In this document: piece after piece, positions 57,201 to 62,905 of the stretch
Position numbering within the stretch: position 1 is the first letter of the stretch
How the letters are laid out: each line of letters starts with the position of its first letter
From: Emydura subglobosa
Taxonomy: Eukaryota; Chordata; Testudines; Chelidae
DNA length: 64,000 nucleotides
NCBI GenBank assembly: GCA_007922225.1
Contig: ML680038.1
Span: forward strand, 1,533,089-1,597,088
Direction: 5' to 3'
Translations under genes and position numbers: made by a program
The notes under the pieces: generated by a model
The model's database searches: none
What the model saw: only the letters and a program-made list of their open reading frames with translations
Told to the model about the DNA's origin: nothing

Positions 57201-60200
57201 CCGTGGGAAGAGAGAACAACTTTTCTCCATCTTTTTTATGGCAGCTTTTCAAGTATCCGAAGACTGCTATCATGTCCCCCCTTCATCTCCTCTTATCCAA
57301 ACGAAACATACCCAGTTCCTCCAGCCTTTGCTCATCTGGCCTGTGTTCCATCCCTTTGATCATCTGTGTCACTCACCTCTGGATCCTTTCCAGGTTCTCT
57401 ACATCCTTTCTATACATCGGTGACCACGACTGGCCACACTACTCCTGTGACCTGAATGCTCTGCCTCTCATCATGCAGCCTAAAACTGCCTTTGCTTTTT
57501 TTGCAACAGCATCACATTGTTGACTCACGTTGAGGTTATGATCCACCACAGCCCCCAGATCCTTCTCAGTGGTGCTGCCGCCGGGCCAGTTATCCCCCAT
57601 CCTGTATTTGCGCGTTTGGTTTTTCTTCCCTACATGTAGCACCTTACATTTGTCTGTGTTGAATTTCATTTTGGTGGCTATAGCCCCGCTCTCCAATGTA
57701 TCAAGATGCCTCTGAATTTTAGCTCTGTTCTCCAAAGTGTTTGCAAACCCATCCCCACCCCCACCCCCAGCTTTGTGTCATCTACAGACTTGATCAGCAG
57801 GCTCGCTACTCCTACATCCGGGTCATTAATAAAGGTGTCAGACAACACCGGACCCAGAACAGATCCCTGTGGAACTCCACTGGAGACCTCCCTCCGATCC
57901 GCCATCCTTCCCTCAATAGCTGCTCTTTGTTTGCGGTTGTTTAACCAGTTCTGCATGCACGTCATGGTAGTTCTGTCGAGCCCGGATTTCTCCAGCTTCT
58001 TTATCAGAATGTCACGTGGGACTGTGTCGAGAGCCTTGCTGAAGTCCAGGTACATTATGTCCACCCCAGTCCCCCTTCCACCAAACCACGTACCCTGGCC
58101 AAGAGGAAATCCAGCTGGTTTGGCATGGTTGGTTCTTGGTAAACCCATGCTGCTTGCTAGTGATCACCCCTTCATCCTCCAGCGATTCGCAAACTGGATG
58201 TTTCTGCATTGCTCTATAGCTTCCCAGGTATCGAAGTCAGGCTGACTGGTCTAAAGCTTTCCGGCTCCTCCTTTTCAAAGATGGGCACCACGGTAGCCCT
58301 TCTCCAGCTTTCCGGGACCTCTCCTGTATCCAGGAGTTTGTAAATGTTATTGCCAGCGGCTCTGAGATTTCTTCAGCTAAGTCCCTCAGTCCCCTCAGGT
58401 GAATAGCATCCGACCCCACTGATTTGAATTCATTCAGCTTGCTCAGAAGATCTCTGAGGTGCTCTTTATCTATCCCGCTCTGCGTCCCTTCCCCTTTGTT
58501 CTCTGTGGTAACTTCGCCACGGGTTGTTTTTTATGAGCAGACTGAAGCAAAGTAGCCATGGAGCAGCTCTGCCTTGCCATCATCTTCCGTTCCCAGCTCC
58601 CCTTCGCCACTGAGCAGCGGCCCCACCCAGTCCTTGGTCTGTCTTTTGTGTGTGATGTATTTGTAGGACCCCTTCGTGTTGTTGCAAACATCCCTTGCCA
58701 GCTGTAACTCATTCTTCGCCTTGGCTTTCCTGATTTTATCCCTACACCTTCGCACTGTTCCCACGTATACTCCCTTGGTGACCTGCCCCTCCTTCCATTC
58801 CCTGTGTATCTCCCTTTCGGTTTTCAGATAGCTAAAAAGCTCCTTCTGCAGCCACAGTGGCCTCCGGTGGCTCTTACCTTTCCTCTGCATAAACCTCCCT
58901 AAGCTGGAATTGAAGCTTCCACCCCCAGCTGCAGAGCAGGCCCCACTTTCCAGCAAGTCTCCCCTGCCCTGGGGGTGTAATCTGCATTCTTCTTACCTGC
59001 CGTTGGCTGTATTAAAACGCATCTTGTTGGATTGTGACCATTTAACCAGGCGCTTCAGCTCATTCTGTGGCAGGATAGGGTCCTGTGCTGGTTATTTCCT
59101 ACCCCACCAACCTGTGTGTCCTCTGCAAACTTCACAGCAAAGCTTTACCTCCTACGCGGGTGAGTGATAAAACCAGTAACTTGGGTTGGGTCAGGACTCA
59201 CTCGCTGGAGACCTTGCTGGAGTCAGCCCCGCTCAGCGGTCGGTGTGTCTCCGTCAGTAACAACAGCTTCCGATCTGTCGTCAGCCCCTCTCCAGTGCCT
59301 CTGCCCATCCCATGCAATGCACGTCTTTTATCCGACTGGCCGGAGGTACGAAGTCCAGTGTCATGGACCAATCCAGTTCAGTGAGCCTCCCGGATCGACG
59401 GCCGGGGAGCTGGGCCGTAGTCTCTGGGCCATCCCTTTTCTGACGCTGGCACTGCGCTGGCCGGCCGCCGAGCCTTTGGCATTTCCCGTTTCTCAAATTT
59501 GTTAAAAATTACGCACAGTAATTGTAGCTGGGGGGGGGATGTTTGGTTTTAGCGCTGCATCTGCTTCGCCGTTTAACCGGGACAGGATTTTCCCAGCACG
59601 CCTCCCTTGGACTCGTGGCGTTTGGGGCGTCCAGGAGGATGGCCTTTGCCAACTCCCAGTTTCCATTAACACTGCGAGGCAGGGAAGCTGCCAGGAGCCA
59701 CCCTGAGCTCCCCTCCCCTTGCTGGGGCTGCAGCGAGGCAGCCCCTGCAATCCCAGGCATGGGAGAGGCCTGGCCGCCCTCGACATGGCCCTGGGGAGCC
59801 CCGTTGCCAAGCCTGCCCTGGACTTCCAGACCTAGCCCAGTGGGACGTTGCTCTTCTGAGTAGACGTAGCTCCCGGCCTGCGGCGGGTGCAGGCCCAGCT
59901 CTGGGCGGCCTGGAGCCCTTGGGAGCTGCGGGATATTCCTGTTCTCTCCCCTTGTGTGCACAGGGAGATGTCTCAAAGGTGTGGGTGCCTGTCAGAGCTG
60001 GAACCCCAGGAAAGCAAGAGATCAGTGACCGCTCCCTGTGCCTGGGTCACCCCAGCACCCAGCCAGCTGGGGGAGGTTTTGGCGGGGGCACCAGTGGGGA
60101 GTGGTGCCGGCTGGGGGCCCTGGAGGTGGGGGGGGATCTCTCTCTCTCTCTCTCTCACCGCGGTGCTGGCGGGGGCTCTGGTGGAGGTGGCTGGGGGCAT

Positions 60201-60458
60201 TGAGACGGGATTAGTGCCAGCCGGGGACTCGGGCGGGGCAGGGATCTCTCTCAGCTGGGGGCCGGGTGAGGGCCCGGGCGGGGCGGGGCGGGCCAGGGAT
60301 GTGTGTCTCAGCGCGGGGCCGAGCGGGGATCTCTCTCACGGCGGCGCTGACCCGCTGCCCCTTTTCTTGCAGGTTCTCAGATCGATGACCACGTTCCAAA
60401 GCGAGCTTCGGCCCGGATTCTCGCTCCCCCCGGAGGCAGGTCTAGCGGCATTTGGTAA
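29967..60458 (+). CDS. DPYSL5: DPYSL5 (CRMP5), whole coding span, 12 coding exons
   Basis: This is a cytosolic neuronal phosphoprotein of the CRMP family, involved in semaphorin and growth-cone signalling and microtubule regulation; it forms homo- and hetero-tetramers with other CRMPs (family knowledge). The 12 coding exons sum to 564 codons, the usual DPYSL5 length. The start is the first ATG after the acceptor, giving the N-terminus [16 protein letters not shown]; the protein ends in GGRSSGIW. Residues 1-490 form the dihydropyrimidinase-like amidohydrolase fold. At the hydantoinase metal positions I see Ser66 (for His), His68, Gln158 (for the carboxylated Lys), His191, Asn247 (for His) and Asp325, so three of six ligands are replaced and catalysis is not expected. 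The tail 481-564 is basic and rich in Ser, Thr and Pro, with Thr509, Thr514 and Thr516 before Pro or Arg-Pro; Thr516 is a reported GSK3-beta site in CRMP5. All introns are GT-AG. No frameshift or premature stop was seen. Other CRMPs fit less well: the GITWWAPK and THFHQTF segments are DPYSL5-specific. Confidence 0.96.
32214..32420. repeat. A/T-richer islet, possible unnamed repeat
   Basis: Between GGGCATTTCTATAATACAAC and ATGTGTAACAGCCACCCCAC the base composition drops well below the surroundings. It includes GCTAAAGAATATACCTCCCC and ACAATGCAGCCACCTCTGGG. It reads like an inserted dispersed element, but I cannot name a family and found no second copy in the window. Confidence 0.3.
33082..33107. 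repeat. C9-T-C16 tract
   Basis: Two C homopolymers separated by one T, within the first DPYSL5 coding intron. Confidence 0.9.
33932..33974. repeat. (GGCCCC)n hexanucleotide array
   Basis: About six GGCCCC/CCCCGG units, the first interrupted by AA, the last by a T. On the minus strand this is GGGGCC, a known quadruplex-forming hexanucleotide. Confidence 0.85.
35614..35631. repeat. C18 homopolymer
   Basis: An uninterrupted C run in the first DPYSL5 coding intron. Confidence 0.9.
40242..40400 (+). CDS. DPYSL5: DPYSL5 coding exon 2 (residues 88-140)
   Basis: It is 159 bp, phase 0 to phase 0. It begins [20 protein letters not shown] and ends GITWWAPK. The acceptor follows a long C-rich tract (CCCCCAG at 40235-40241) and the donor is GTAAGC at 40401. 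The preceding intron is about 10 kb and the following one 569 bp. Confidence 0.96.
40458..40472. repeat. C15 homopolymer
   Basis: A C run 58 bases downstream of the donor of coding exon 2. Confidence 0.9.
40970..41149 (+). CDS. DPYSL5: DPYSL5 coding exon 3 (residues 141-200)
   Basis: It is 180 bp, phase 0 to phase 0. It holds [12 protein letters not shown], where Gln158 stands in place of the carboxylated metal-bridging Lys of dihydropyrimidinase. It also holds [13 protein letters not shown], which keeps the next His (191). The donor GTGAGC begins at 41150. This Lys-to-Gln change is a clear CRMP5-type signature against an active enzyme. Confidence 0.96.
42097..42165 (+). CDS. DPYSL5: DPYSL5 coding exon 4 (residues 201-223)
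   Basis: It is 69 bp, phase 0, encoding [15 protein letters not shown] and then IEISRPEE. The ITGPEG segment is conserved throughout CRMPs and dihydropyrimidinases. The acceptor is TGCCAG, ending at 42096, and the donor is GTGAGT at 42166. Confidence 0.95.
42930..42974 (+). CDS. DPYSL5: DPYSL5 coding exon 5 (residues 224-238)
   Basis: A 45-bp micro-exon in phase 0 encoding [15 protein letters not shown]. The acceptor is TGTCCCCAG, ending at 42929; the donor is GTGAGC at 42975. Its short length makes it easy to miss, but both neighbours need it to keep the family alignment continuous (RPEE, then LEAEATHR). Confidence 0.94.
43717..43792 (+). CDS. DPYSL5: DPYSL5 coding exon 6 (residues 239-264 first base)
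   Basis: It is 76 bp, starts in phase 0 and ends one base into the Gly264 codon. It encodes [18 protein letters not shown] and then VAAAKMQ. Asn247 in YLVNVSS replaces the metal-ligand His of dihydropyrimidinase. The acceptor is CCTCAG, ending at 43716; the donor is GTAAGG at 43793. Confidence 0.95.
44418..44590 (+). repeat. MIR-like SINE relic
   Basis: TGGGTGACCCAGGCAAATCC, then CCTTCCCTCTGCCTCAGTTTCCCACACACC matches the MIR core (the segment around GGTGACCTTGGGCAAG and the CTCAGTTTCC box), followed by a GGGTAACACTCC continuation. It lies in the DPYSL5 intron before coding exon 7, in sense orientation. Confidence 0.65.
44822..44978 (+). CDS. DPYSL5: DPYSL5 coding exon 7 (residues 264-316)
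   Basis: It is 157 bp. It completes Gly264, continues with [20 protein letters not shown], and ends two bases into the Asn316 codon after STYLMSLLA. The acceptor is CCTTGCAG, ending at 44821; the donor is GTAAGG at 44979. The intron that follows is only 223 bp. Confidence 0.95.
45202..45343 (+). CDS. DPYSL5: DPYSL5 coding exon 8 (residues 316-363)
   Basis: It is 142 bp. It completes Asn316 and encodes [18 protein letters not shown], with Asp325 at the last metal-ligand position retained, then [17 protein letters not shown]. The acceptor is CCCGGCAG, ending at 45201; the donor is GTAGGT at 45344. It ends in phase 0. Confidence 0.95.
45344..46622 (+). other. DPYSL5: DPYSL5 intron 8-9, no repeat named
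   Basis: A 1279-bp intron between coding exons 8 and 9. GC-rich, with a run of nine C just before the exon-9 pyrimidine region (about 46491-46499). Nothing else recognised. Confidence 0.7.
46623..46765 (+). CDS. DPYSL5: DPYSL5 coding exon 9 (residues 364-411)
   Basis: It is 143 bp. It encodes [20 protein letters not shown], then [20 protein letters not shown], and ends two bases into the Arg411 codon. The NLYPRKGRI motif is diagnostic of the CRMP and dihydropyrimidinase family. The acceptor is TTCGCAG, ending at 46622; the donor is GTGCGC at 46766, a weaker match than the others. The 261-bp intron that follows has no in-frame stop. Confidence 0.95.
47027..47234 (+). CDS. DPYSL5: DPYSL5 coding exon 10 (residues 411-480)
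   Basis: It is 208 bp. It completes Arg411 and encodes [37 protein letters not shown] and LVQREK. It covers the C-terminal return of the beta-sandwich and the last helix of the fold. The acceptor is CCCCCAG, ending at 47026; the donor is GTAGGC at 47235, phase 0. A 6.8-kb CR1-rich intron follows. Confidence 0.95.
47235..48669 (+). other. DPYSL5: DPYSL5 intron 10-11, proximal part
   Basis: GC-rich intronic sequence directly after coding exon 10 and before the cluster of antisense CR1 copies. No repeat or exon recognised. Confidence 0.6.
48670..49560 (-). mobile_element. CR1 LINE, antisense, with complete 3' end
   Basis: The left boundary GGAACATAAAAACGGCCATC (reverse complement ending GGCCGTTTTTATGTTCC) is the 3' terminus of a turtle-type CR1. 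Reading on the minus strand, the RT-distal protein appears at 49404-49114 ([20 protein letters not shown], then [19 protein letters not shown]). It is truncated at about 49560. Moderately preserved. Confidence 0.9.
49561..50195. other. unique sequence between two CR1 copies
   Basis: GC-rich, purine-biased on the + strand. A 142-codon open frame here shows no family resemblance. Confidence 0.45.
50196..51195 (-). mobile_element. CR1 LINE, antisense
   Basis: Its minus-strand text is CR1 from the RT domain to the 3' end. The left edge CAGTCATCGATCCCAAGGCA begins the 3' UTR. GTAGGGCCAAGAACCGATCC near 50915 is the reverse of the GSVLGP-type RT region. CTTTGTCAGTGAGGATTTTA near 50855 is the reverse of the ADDTKL-adjacent region. 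Many indels, no long frame. Confidence 0.85.
51250..51690. mobile_element. possible solo LTR
   Basis: Between two CR1 copies lies GC-rich sequence with AATAAA at 51582-51587 preceded by GCCAGGTGACT and followed by CCCGCCTGACTATGAGAGTG. That is the arrangement of an R/U5 region of retroviral or Gypsy LTRs. I could not confirm TG...CA ends or a target duplication, so the call is weak. Confidence 0.25.
51860..53060 (-). mobile_element. CR1 LINE internal fragment, antisense
   Basis: Minus-strand RT sequence: [16 protein letters not shown] at about 52190-52140, [12 protein letters not shown] (motif A, decayed) near 52370, and the upstream linker at 52869-52687 ([11 protein letters not shown]). 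The 3' UTR is absent, so both ends are truncated. CVDxxE-like wording is broken by stops and frameshifts. Confidence 0.82.
53165..53275 (-). repeat. MIR-like SINE relic, antisense
   Basis: AGACAGATGGGAGTTGAAGG, then GGGACCTGCCCAAGGCCACG and GAGCCAGGGTTGGCCCCCTG correspond to the reverse complement of the MIR core (TGACTTGCCCAAGGTCACAC, CAGAGCCGGGATTCGAACCC in standard wording). Confidence 0.65.
53276..54060 (+). other. DPYSL5: DPYSL5 intron 10-11, distal part
   Basis: GC-rich, no repeats named. It ends in the acceptor TTTCTTTTCTCCCTCCACTAG. An ORF of 135 codons at 53289-53696 shows no resemblance to a known exon. Confidence 0.55.
54061..54229 (+). CDS. DPYSL5: DPYSL5 coding exon 11 (residues 481-537)
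   Basis: It is 169 bp. It encodes [20 protein letters not shown], then the Thr/Pro-rich regulatory segment ([17 protein letters not shown]), then [10 protein letters not shown], ending one base into Gly537. Thr509, Thr514 and Thr516 match the CRMP5 phosphorylation cluster in position and spacing. The acceptor is CTCCACTAG, ending at 54060; the donor is GTAAGA at 54230. Both flanking introns are over 6 kb and packed with retroelements. Confidence 0.95.
54695..54890 (-). repeat. MIR/tRNA-SINE relic
   Basis: GATGGGGAAACTGAGGCGGC (reverse of GCCTCAGTTTCCCCATC) and, about 140 bp later, GAAGCCAGGAGTCCTGGCTC are the two recognisable parts of a decayed MIR-type element in antisense or mixed order. 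Confidence 0.45.
55200..56040 (+). mobile_element. Gypsy-type LTR retroelement gag relic
   Basis: An open frame at 55517-55741 reads [20 protein letters not shown], then [18 protein letters not shown] and EEALH, a capsid N-terminal pattern of vertebrate Ty3/Gypsy gag. After a frame change, 55800-56035 reads [13 protein letters not shown], then a stop, then [20 protein letters not shown] and [19 protein letters not shown]. That is the capsid C-terminal region from which the vertebrate SCAN domain is known to derive. Frameshift plus stops mark it as dead. No protease, RT or LTR was recognised beside it; the next sequence is a CR1. Confidence 0.7.
56155..56690 (+). mobile_element. CR1 LINE 3' fragment
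   Basis: Sense-strand CR1 starting at the [19 protein letters not shown] segment (56195-56250) and running through AGCTTAACAAAGAGAAGAGA, GGAAATAAGGGGTAAACCTT and GGATGATCTCTGGCCGTGGG to a CR1-type end near 56690 (ATCTCAGAATCTACGAATCA). It lies directly downstream of the gag relic. Confidence 0.88.
56691..56907. other. short spacer between CR1 copies
   Basis: A/T-richer than the exonic region; it contains a CACGTTTGCACTGGAGTTGG stretch that may be a MITE end. Not assigned. Confidence 0.35.
56908..58975 (-). mobile_element. long CR1 LINE, antisense, RT domain largely readable
   Basis: About 2.07 kb, the longest CR1 here. On the minus strand, from 5' to 3', it shows: linker 58956-58531 ([39 protein letters not shown]); [11 protein letters not shown] at 58419-58237; RT 58148-57678 with motif [18 protein letters not shown], motif [14 protein letters not shown] and motif C SVDDTKLG (first residues of the usual FADD changed); 57735-57439 with [20 protein letters not shown]; then the 3' end near 56908. 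Frames are broken at several places. It occupies the intron before coding exon 12, opposite to the gene. Confidence 0.93.
58976..59165 (-). mobile_element. second CR1 fragment, antisense
   Basis: CTGTATTAAAACGCATCTTG, then CCATTTAACCAGGCGCTTCAG and CCCACCAACCTGTGTGTCCT are the reverse of a CR1 region just after the RT motifs, which has already occurred in the neighbouring copy. The order therefore implies a separate insertion abutting the long CR1 at about 58975. Confidence 0.55.
59166..60372 (+). other. DPYSL5: DPYSL5 intron 11-12, distal part
   Basis: GC-rich intronic sequence. The last 300 bp before the acceptor are a G-rich semi-repetitive block with GGGATCTCTCTC appearing about four times (60130-60330), including a (TC)n run. 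No exon or transposon recognised elsewhere. Confidence 0.55.
60137..60157. repeat. (TC)n microsatellite
   Basis: About ten TC units inside the last DPYSL5 intron, 215 bp before the acceptor. Confidence 0.9.
60373..60458 (+). CDS. DPYSL5: DPYSL5 coding exon 12 and stop (residues 537-564)
   Basis: The acceptor is TTTTCTTGCAG, ending at 60372. The exon completes Gly537 and encodes [20 protein letters not shown], then GRSSGIW, with the stop TAA at 60456-60458. The ending SSGIW is the DPYSL5-type C-terminus; DPYSL1-4 end differently. The exon continues without a break into the 3' UTR. Confidence 0.95.
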
Positions 60459-61286
60459 AACCGGCAGCCTGTCCCCAAACTAAGGCCGGAGCAGCAGCAC
60501 CCCACTCCTCCTGCCAGCCCCGCCTCCACACCCCCAGGCACCGGGAGCATGCGGAGCTGGCCAGCGTGGCTGCGTGCCCGTCGGTCCCGCCCGGCCGTGG
60601 GGCCCGTGGAGGAGGCTGCAGGCCGTGCCCTCAATGTACGGCCATGCACCCGCGCACGCCTCCAGCTCCTTTCTTTGAGATCACGTTGGCTCTGCAGGCT
60701 GCGAAGCTGGGCTCACGGCACGCCGGCGCTAGCCAGCAGCAGGGCTGCCCGCGATGTGGGGCAGGTGGGGGGCTGGTGCTGGCCGGGCGGGGGGAGGGCA
60801 GCCTCTACATTCCCTTTTCTGTTTGCACGTTGGGTTTGGATCAGTGAGTTTTGACTTGTTTGTGCATCACGTGAAAATAATCCCCGGTGGTTTGTGTCAC
60901 TAGCGTTAGGGGAGAAGCGGGAGAAGGGCCGGGCCCCAGGGCGGAAGGGGGGCACAGGACCCCACCACCCACACCCCCACCACGCTGTTGACTTCGTGCT
61001 ATGGACAGGGGGCTCAGAAAGGAGGGGGAGGCGTCTCTCCCTGGTACACACAGAGCAAGGGCCCCTGACTCAATGTCGGGCTGTGATACCCCCACGCACC
61101 CCCAGATCCCTGTGTCAGGATGTGCTACACACACACCTCTGTAGCGGTCTGTGCTGCTCCCCCTCCCCACACACATCCCCGTCTGCCATGGGAACAACCG
61201 AATGAAGCCATCTCGCTCGGTGGAACCAGAGTCAGGAATTTGAAAAATCAAAACTTCCATGAGACTCCCCCCCCACCCCCCCTTGG

Positions 61287-61465
61287 CAGTGCCAGTGGGC
61301 TGGTCCTGTTCCCCCCTCCCCTGCCCAGCAGTGCCAGGGGGCTGGTCCTGTTCTCCCCCCCCCCCCAATGCCAGTGGGTCAGCCCTGTTCTCCCCCACCC
61401 CCTAGCAGTGCCAGTGGACCGACCCTGTTCCCACCCTCCCCCTAGCTGTGGCAATGGGCCGGTCC
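61287..61465. repeat. degenerate ~40-bp minisatellite in the 3' UTR
   Basis: Five copies of a unit starting CAGTGCCAGTGGGCTGGTCC with C-rich ends. Starts are at 61287, 61329, 61366, 61406 and 61446, spaced 42, 37, 40 and 40. The last copy is diverged (CTGTGGCAATGGGCCGGTCC). Confidence 0.8.
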
Positions 61466-61680
61466 ATCAGCTGAGGCACCATGCGGGAGGGGAGGACCCA
61501 GACCCAGTGGGGCCAGAGAACACTTGCAGTGAAATCAAGACCCAGCTGGGGCAGGAGGGGGGCTTCTGCTAGCCCTGCAGTGTCAGCTGTGGGGCCCCCC
61601 CTTGGGGTGGGTGGGAGCCAGCGCCCCAGAGCACAGCCAGTCCCTGCCCCAACCAGCTCTCAGCCCAAGAGCCAGGGAGA

Positions 61681-61919
61681 TCCCTGGAGCCAGAGGCCGG
61701 CTGTTTGTTGGGGGGTCCCTGGAGCCAGAGGCCAGCTGTTTCTTGGGGATGGGGGGTCCCTGGAGCCAGAGGCCGGCTGTTCGTTGGGGGGTCCCTGGAG
61801 CCAGAGGCTGGCTGTTTCTTGGGGATGGGGGGTCCCTGGAGCCAGAGGCCGGCTGTTTCTTGGGGGGTCCCTGGAGCCAGAGGCCGGCTGTTTCCTGGGG
61901 ATGGGGGGTCCCTGGAGCC
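61681..61919. repeat. alternating 35/41-bp minisatellite (76-bp higher-order unit)
   Basis: TCCCTGGAGCCAGAGGCCGG units start at 61681, 61716, 61757, 61792, 61833, 61868 and a partial at 61909. Spacings are 35, 41, 35, 41, 35 and 41. The longer version carries an extra GGGATG before the run of G. Three full 76-bp pairs plus a partial copy lie in the probable DPYSL5 3' UTR. Confidence 0.92.
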
Positions 61920-62879
61920 CATTGTTCTTTCCCCAACAACGTGACATCCCTGCTGTGAGTGAATCTGCCCAGCCTCCAGGAGGCCCCGGCCCCCTAGCCA
62001 CTGTGGTGCTGATATGCAGGCAGCACAAGTCCCCCCTCATCTGCTCGGCCGTCATCTCCAGCGGGGACGGGGCCAGCCACCGGGCACATCCGGCTGGCCG
62101 AGGTGGCCGGTTTCCCTGTGCAGAGACCCAGGAGCAGCTGAGGCCCGGTGGCGTCTCCGCTGGGCCTGGCCGAGGTGAGGTCTCTGCCTGGGCTGCTGCC
62201 CCTCCAGCCTCAGCGGAAGCGTCTCCCTCCCTGGCCGGCTGCTCTCTCGCAGGGGCTGGGAGCTCAGCCCTGCGTGCTGGGCGGAGACAGCGCCAGGAGG
62301 TCACGGCCCAGGGGCGTCCGGACACCACAGCGAACCCAACTCGTCCAGCCGTGGCAGCAGCAAGGAACCCAGCTCCCACGCGTGCTGGGCAAAGCCGCAG
62401 CGGCCACGAGCTGGCCTTTCCCACAATGGTGCTAACCCGTGTCGGCCGCCAGGCCCCACACTCCTGTGCTTTAACCGGCGGCAGAAGAAGAACAAGCAGC
62501 AGCCCCGAGCCCGCGGCCGGGGGCTGCGGCCCGTTCTCAGCGAACTCGAGCAACTTCTCCTGTGTTTCTCCACCATGTTCCTTTGGGGTAGCGTGAAATG
62601 TGAAATGTAACTTGTGCACTTTTTCCACTAGCTGGTACCTGTAAGTGTGGGAGCGGCCGTCGGGGGCACTGGCTCCCGGGCCCGGAGGTGGGGCGCGGCC
62701 AGGCCTGGAGGCGTCGGCGTGGCTGGGCGGAGGCGCTGGCTCCTGGGCTCGGCGGCCTGGGACGGGAGAGGCGGGCTGGGGCGCTGGCTCCGGGGCCTGC
62801 GGCATAGACTTCGCTCCGGGCAGCACTCTTGATAGTCTGTATTGGCCAGTGTTAGAGACATGCCGTGCGTTGTTTGCTC

Positions 62880-62885
62880 ATTAAA
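62880..62885 (+). promoter_or_regulatory. DPYSL5: candidate DPYSL5 poly(A) signal ATTAAA
   Basis: ATTAAA follows TTGTTTGCTC and is followed by GATGGTTCTCACAG. It is the best cleavage-signal candidate downstream of the stop on this strand; I saw no AATAAA between the stop and this point. It lies at the end of an A/T-richer patch unlike the GC-rich sequence on both sides. Confidence 0.6.
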
Positions 62886-62905
62886 GATGGTTCTCACAGT
62901 CCGAG

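Larger units (their letters stand above)
60459..62905 (+). other. DPYSL5: probable DPYSL5 3' UTR
   Basis: This is the sequence after the stop codon up to just past the first convincing poly(A) signal (ATTAAA at 62880), about 2.4 kb, in keeping with the long 3' UTRs of DPYSL5 mRNAs. It is mostly GC-rich and poorly constrained in appearance, and it contains two minisatellites (61287-61465 and 61681-61908). Two A/T-richer stretches, about 62575-62645 and 62828-62900, look more like conserved UTR. The 3' end is inferred, not demonstrated, and an earlier end is possible. Confidence 0.6.
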
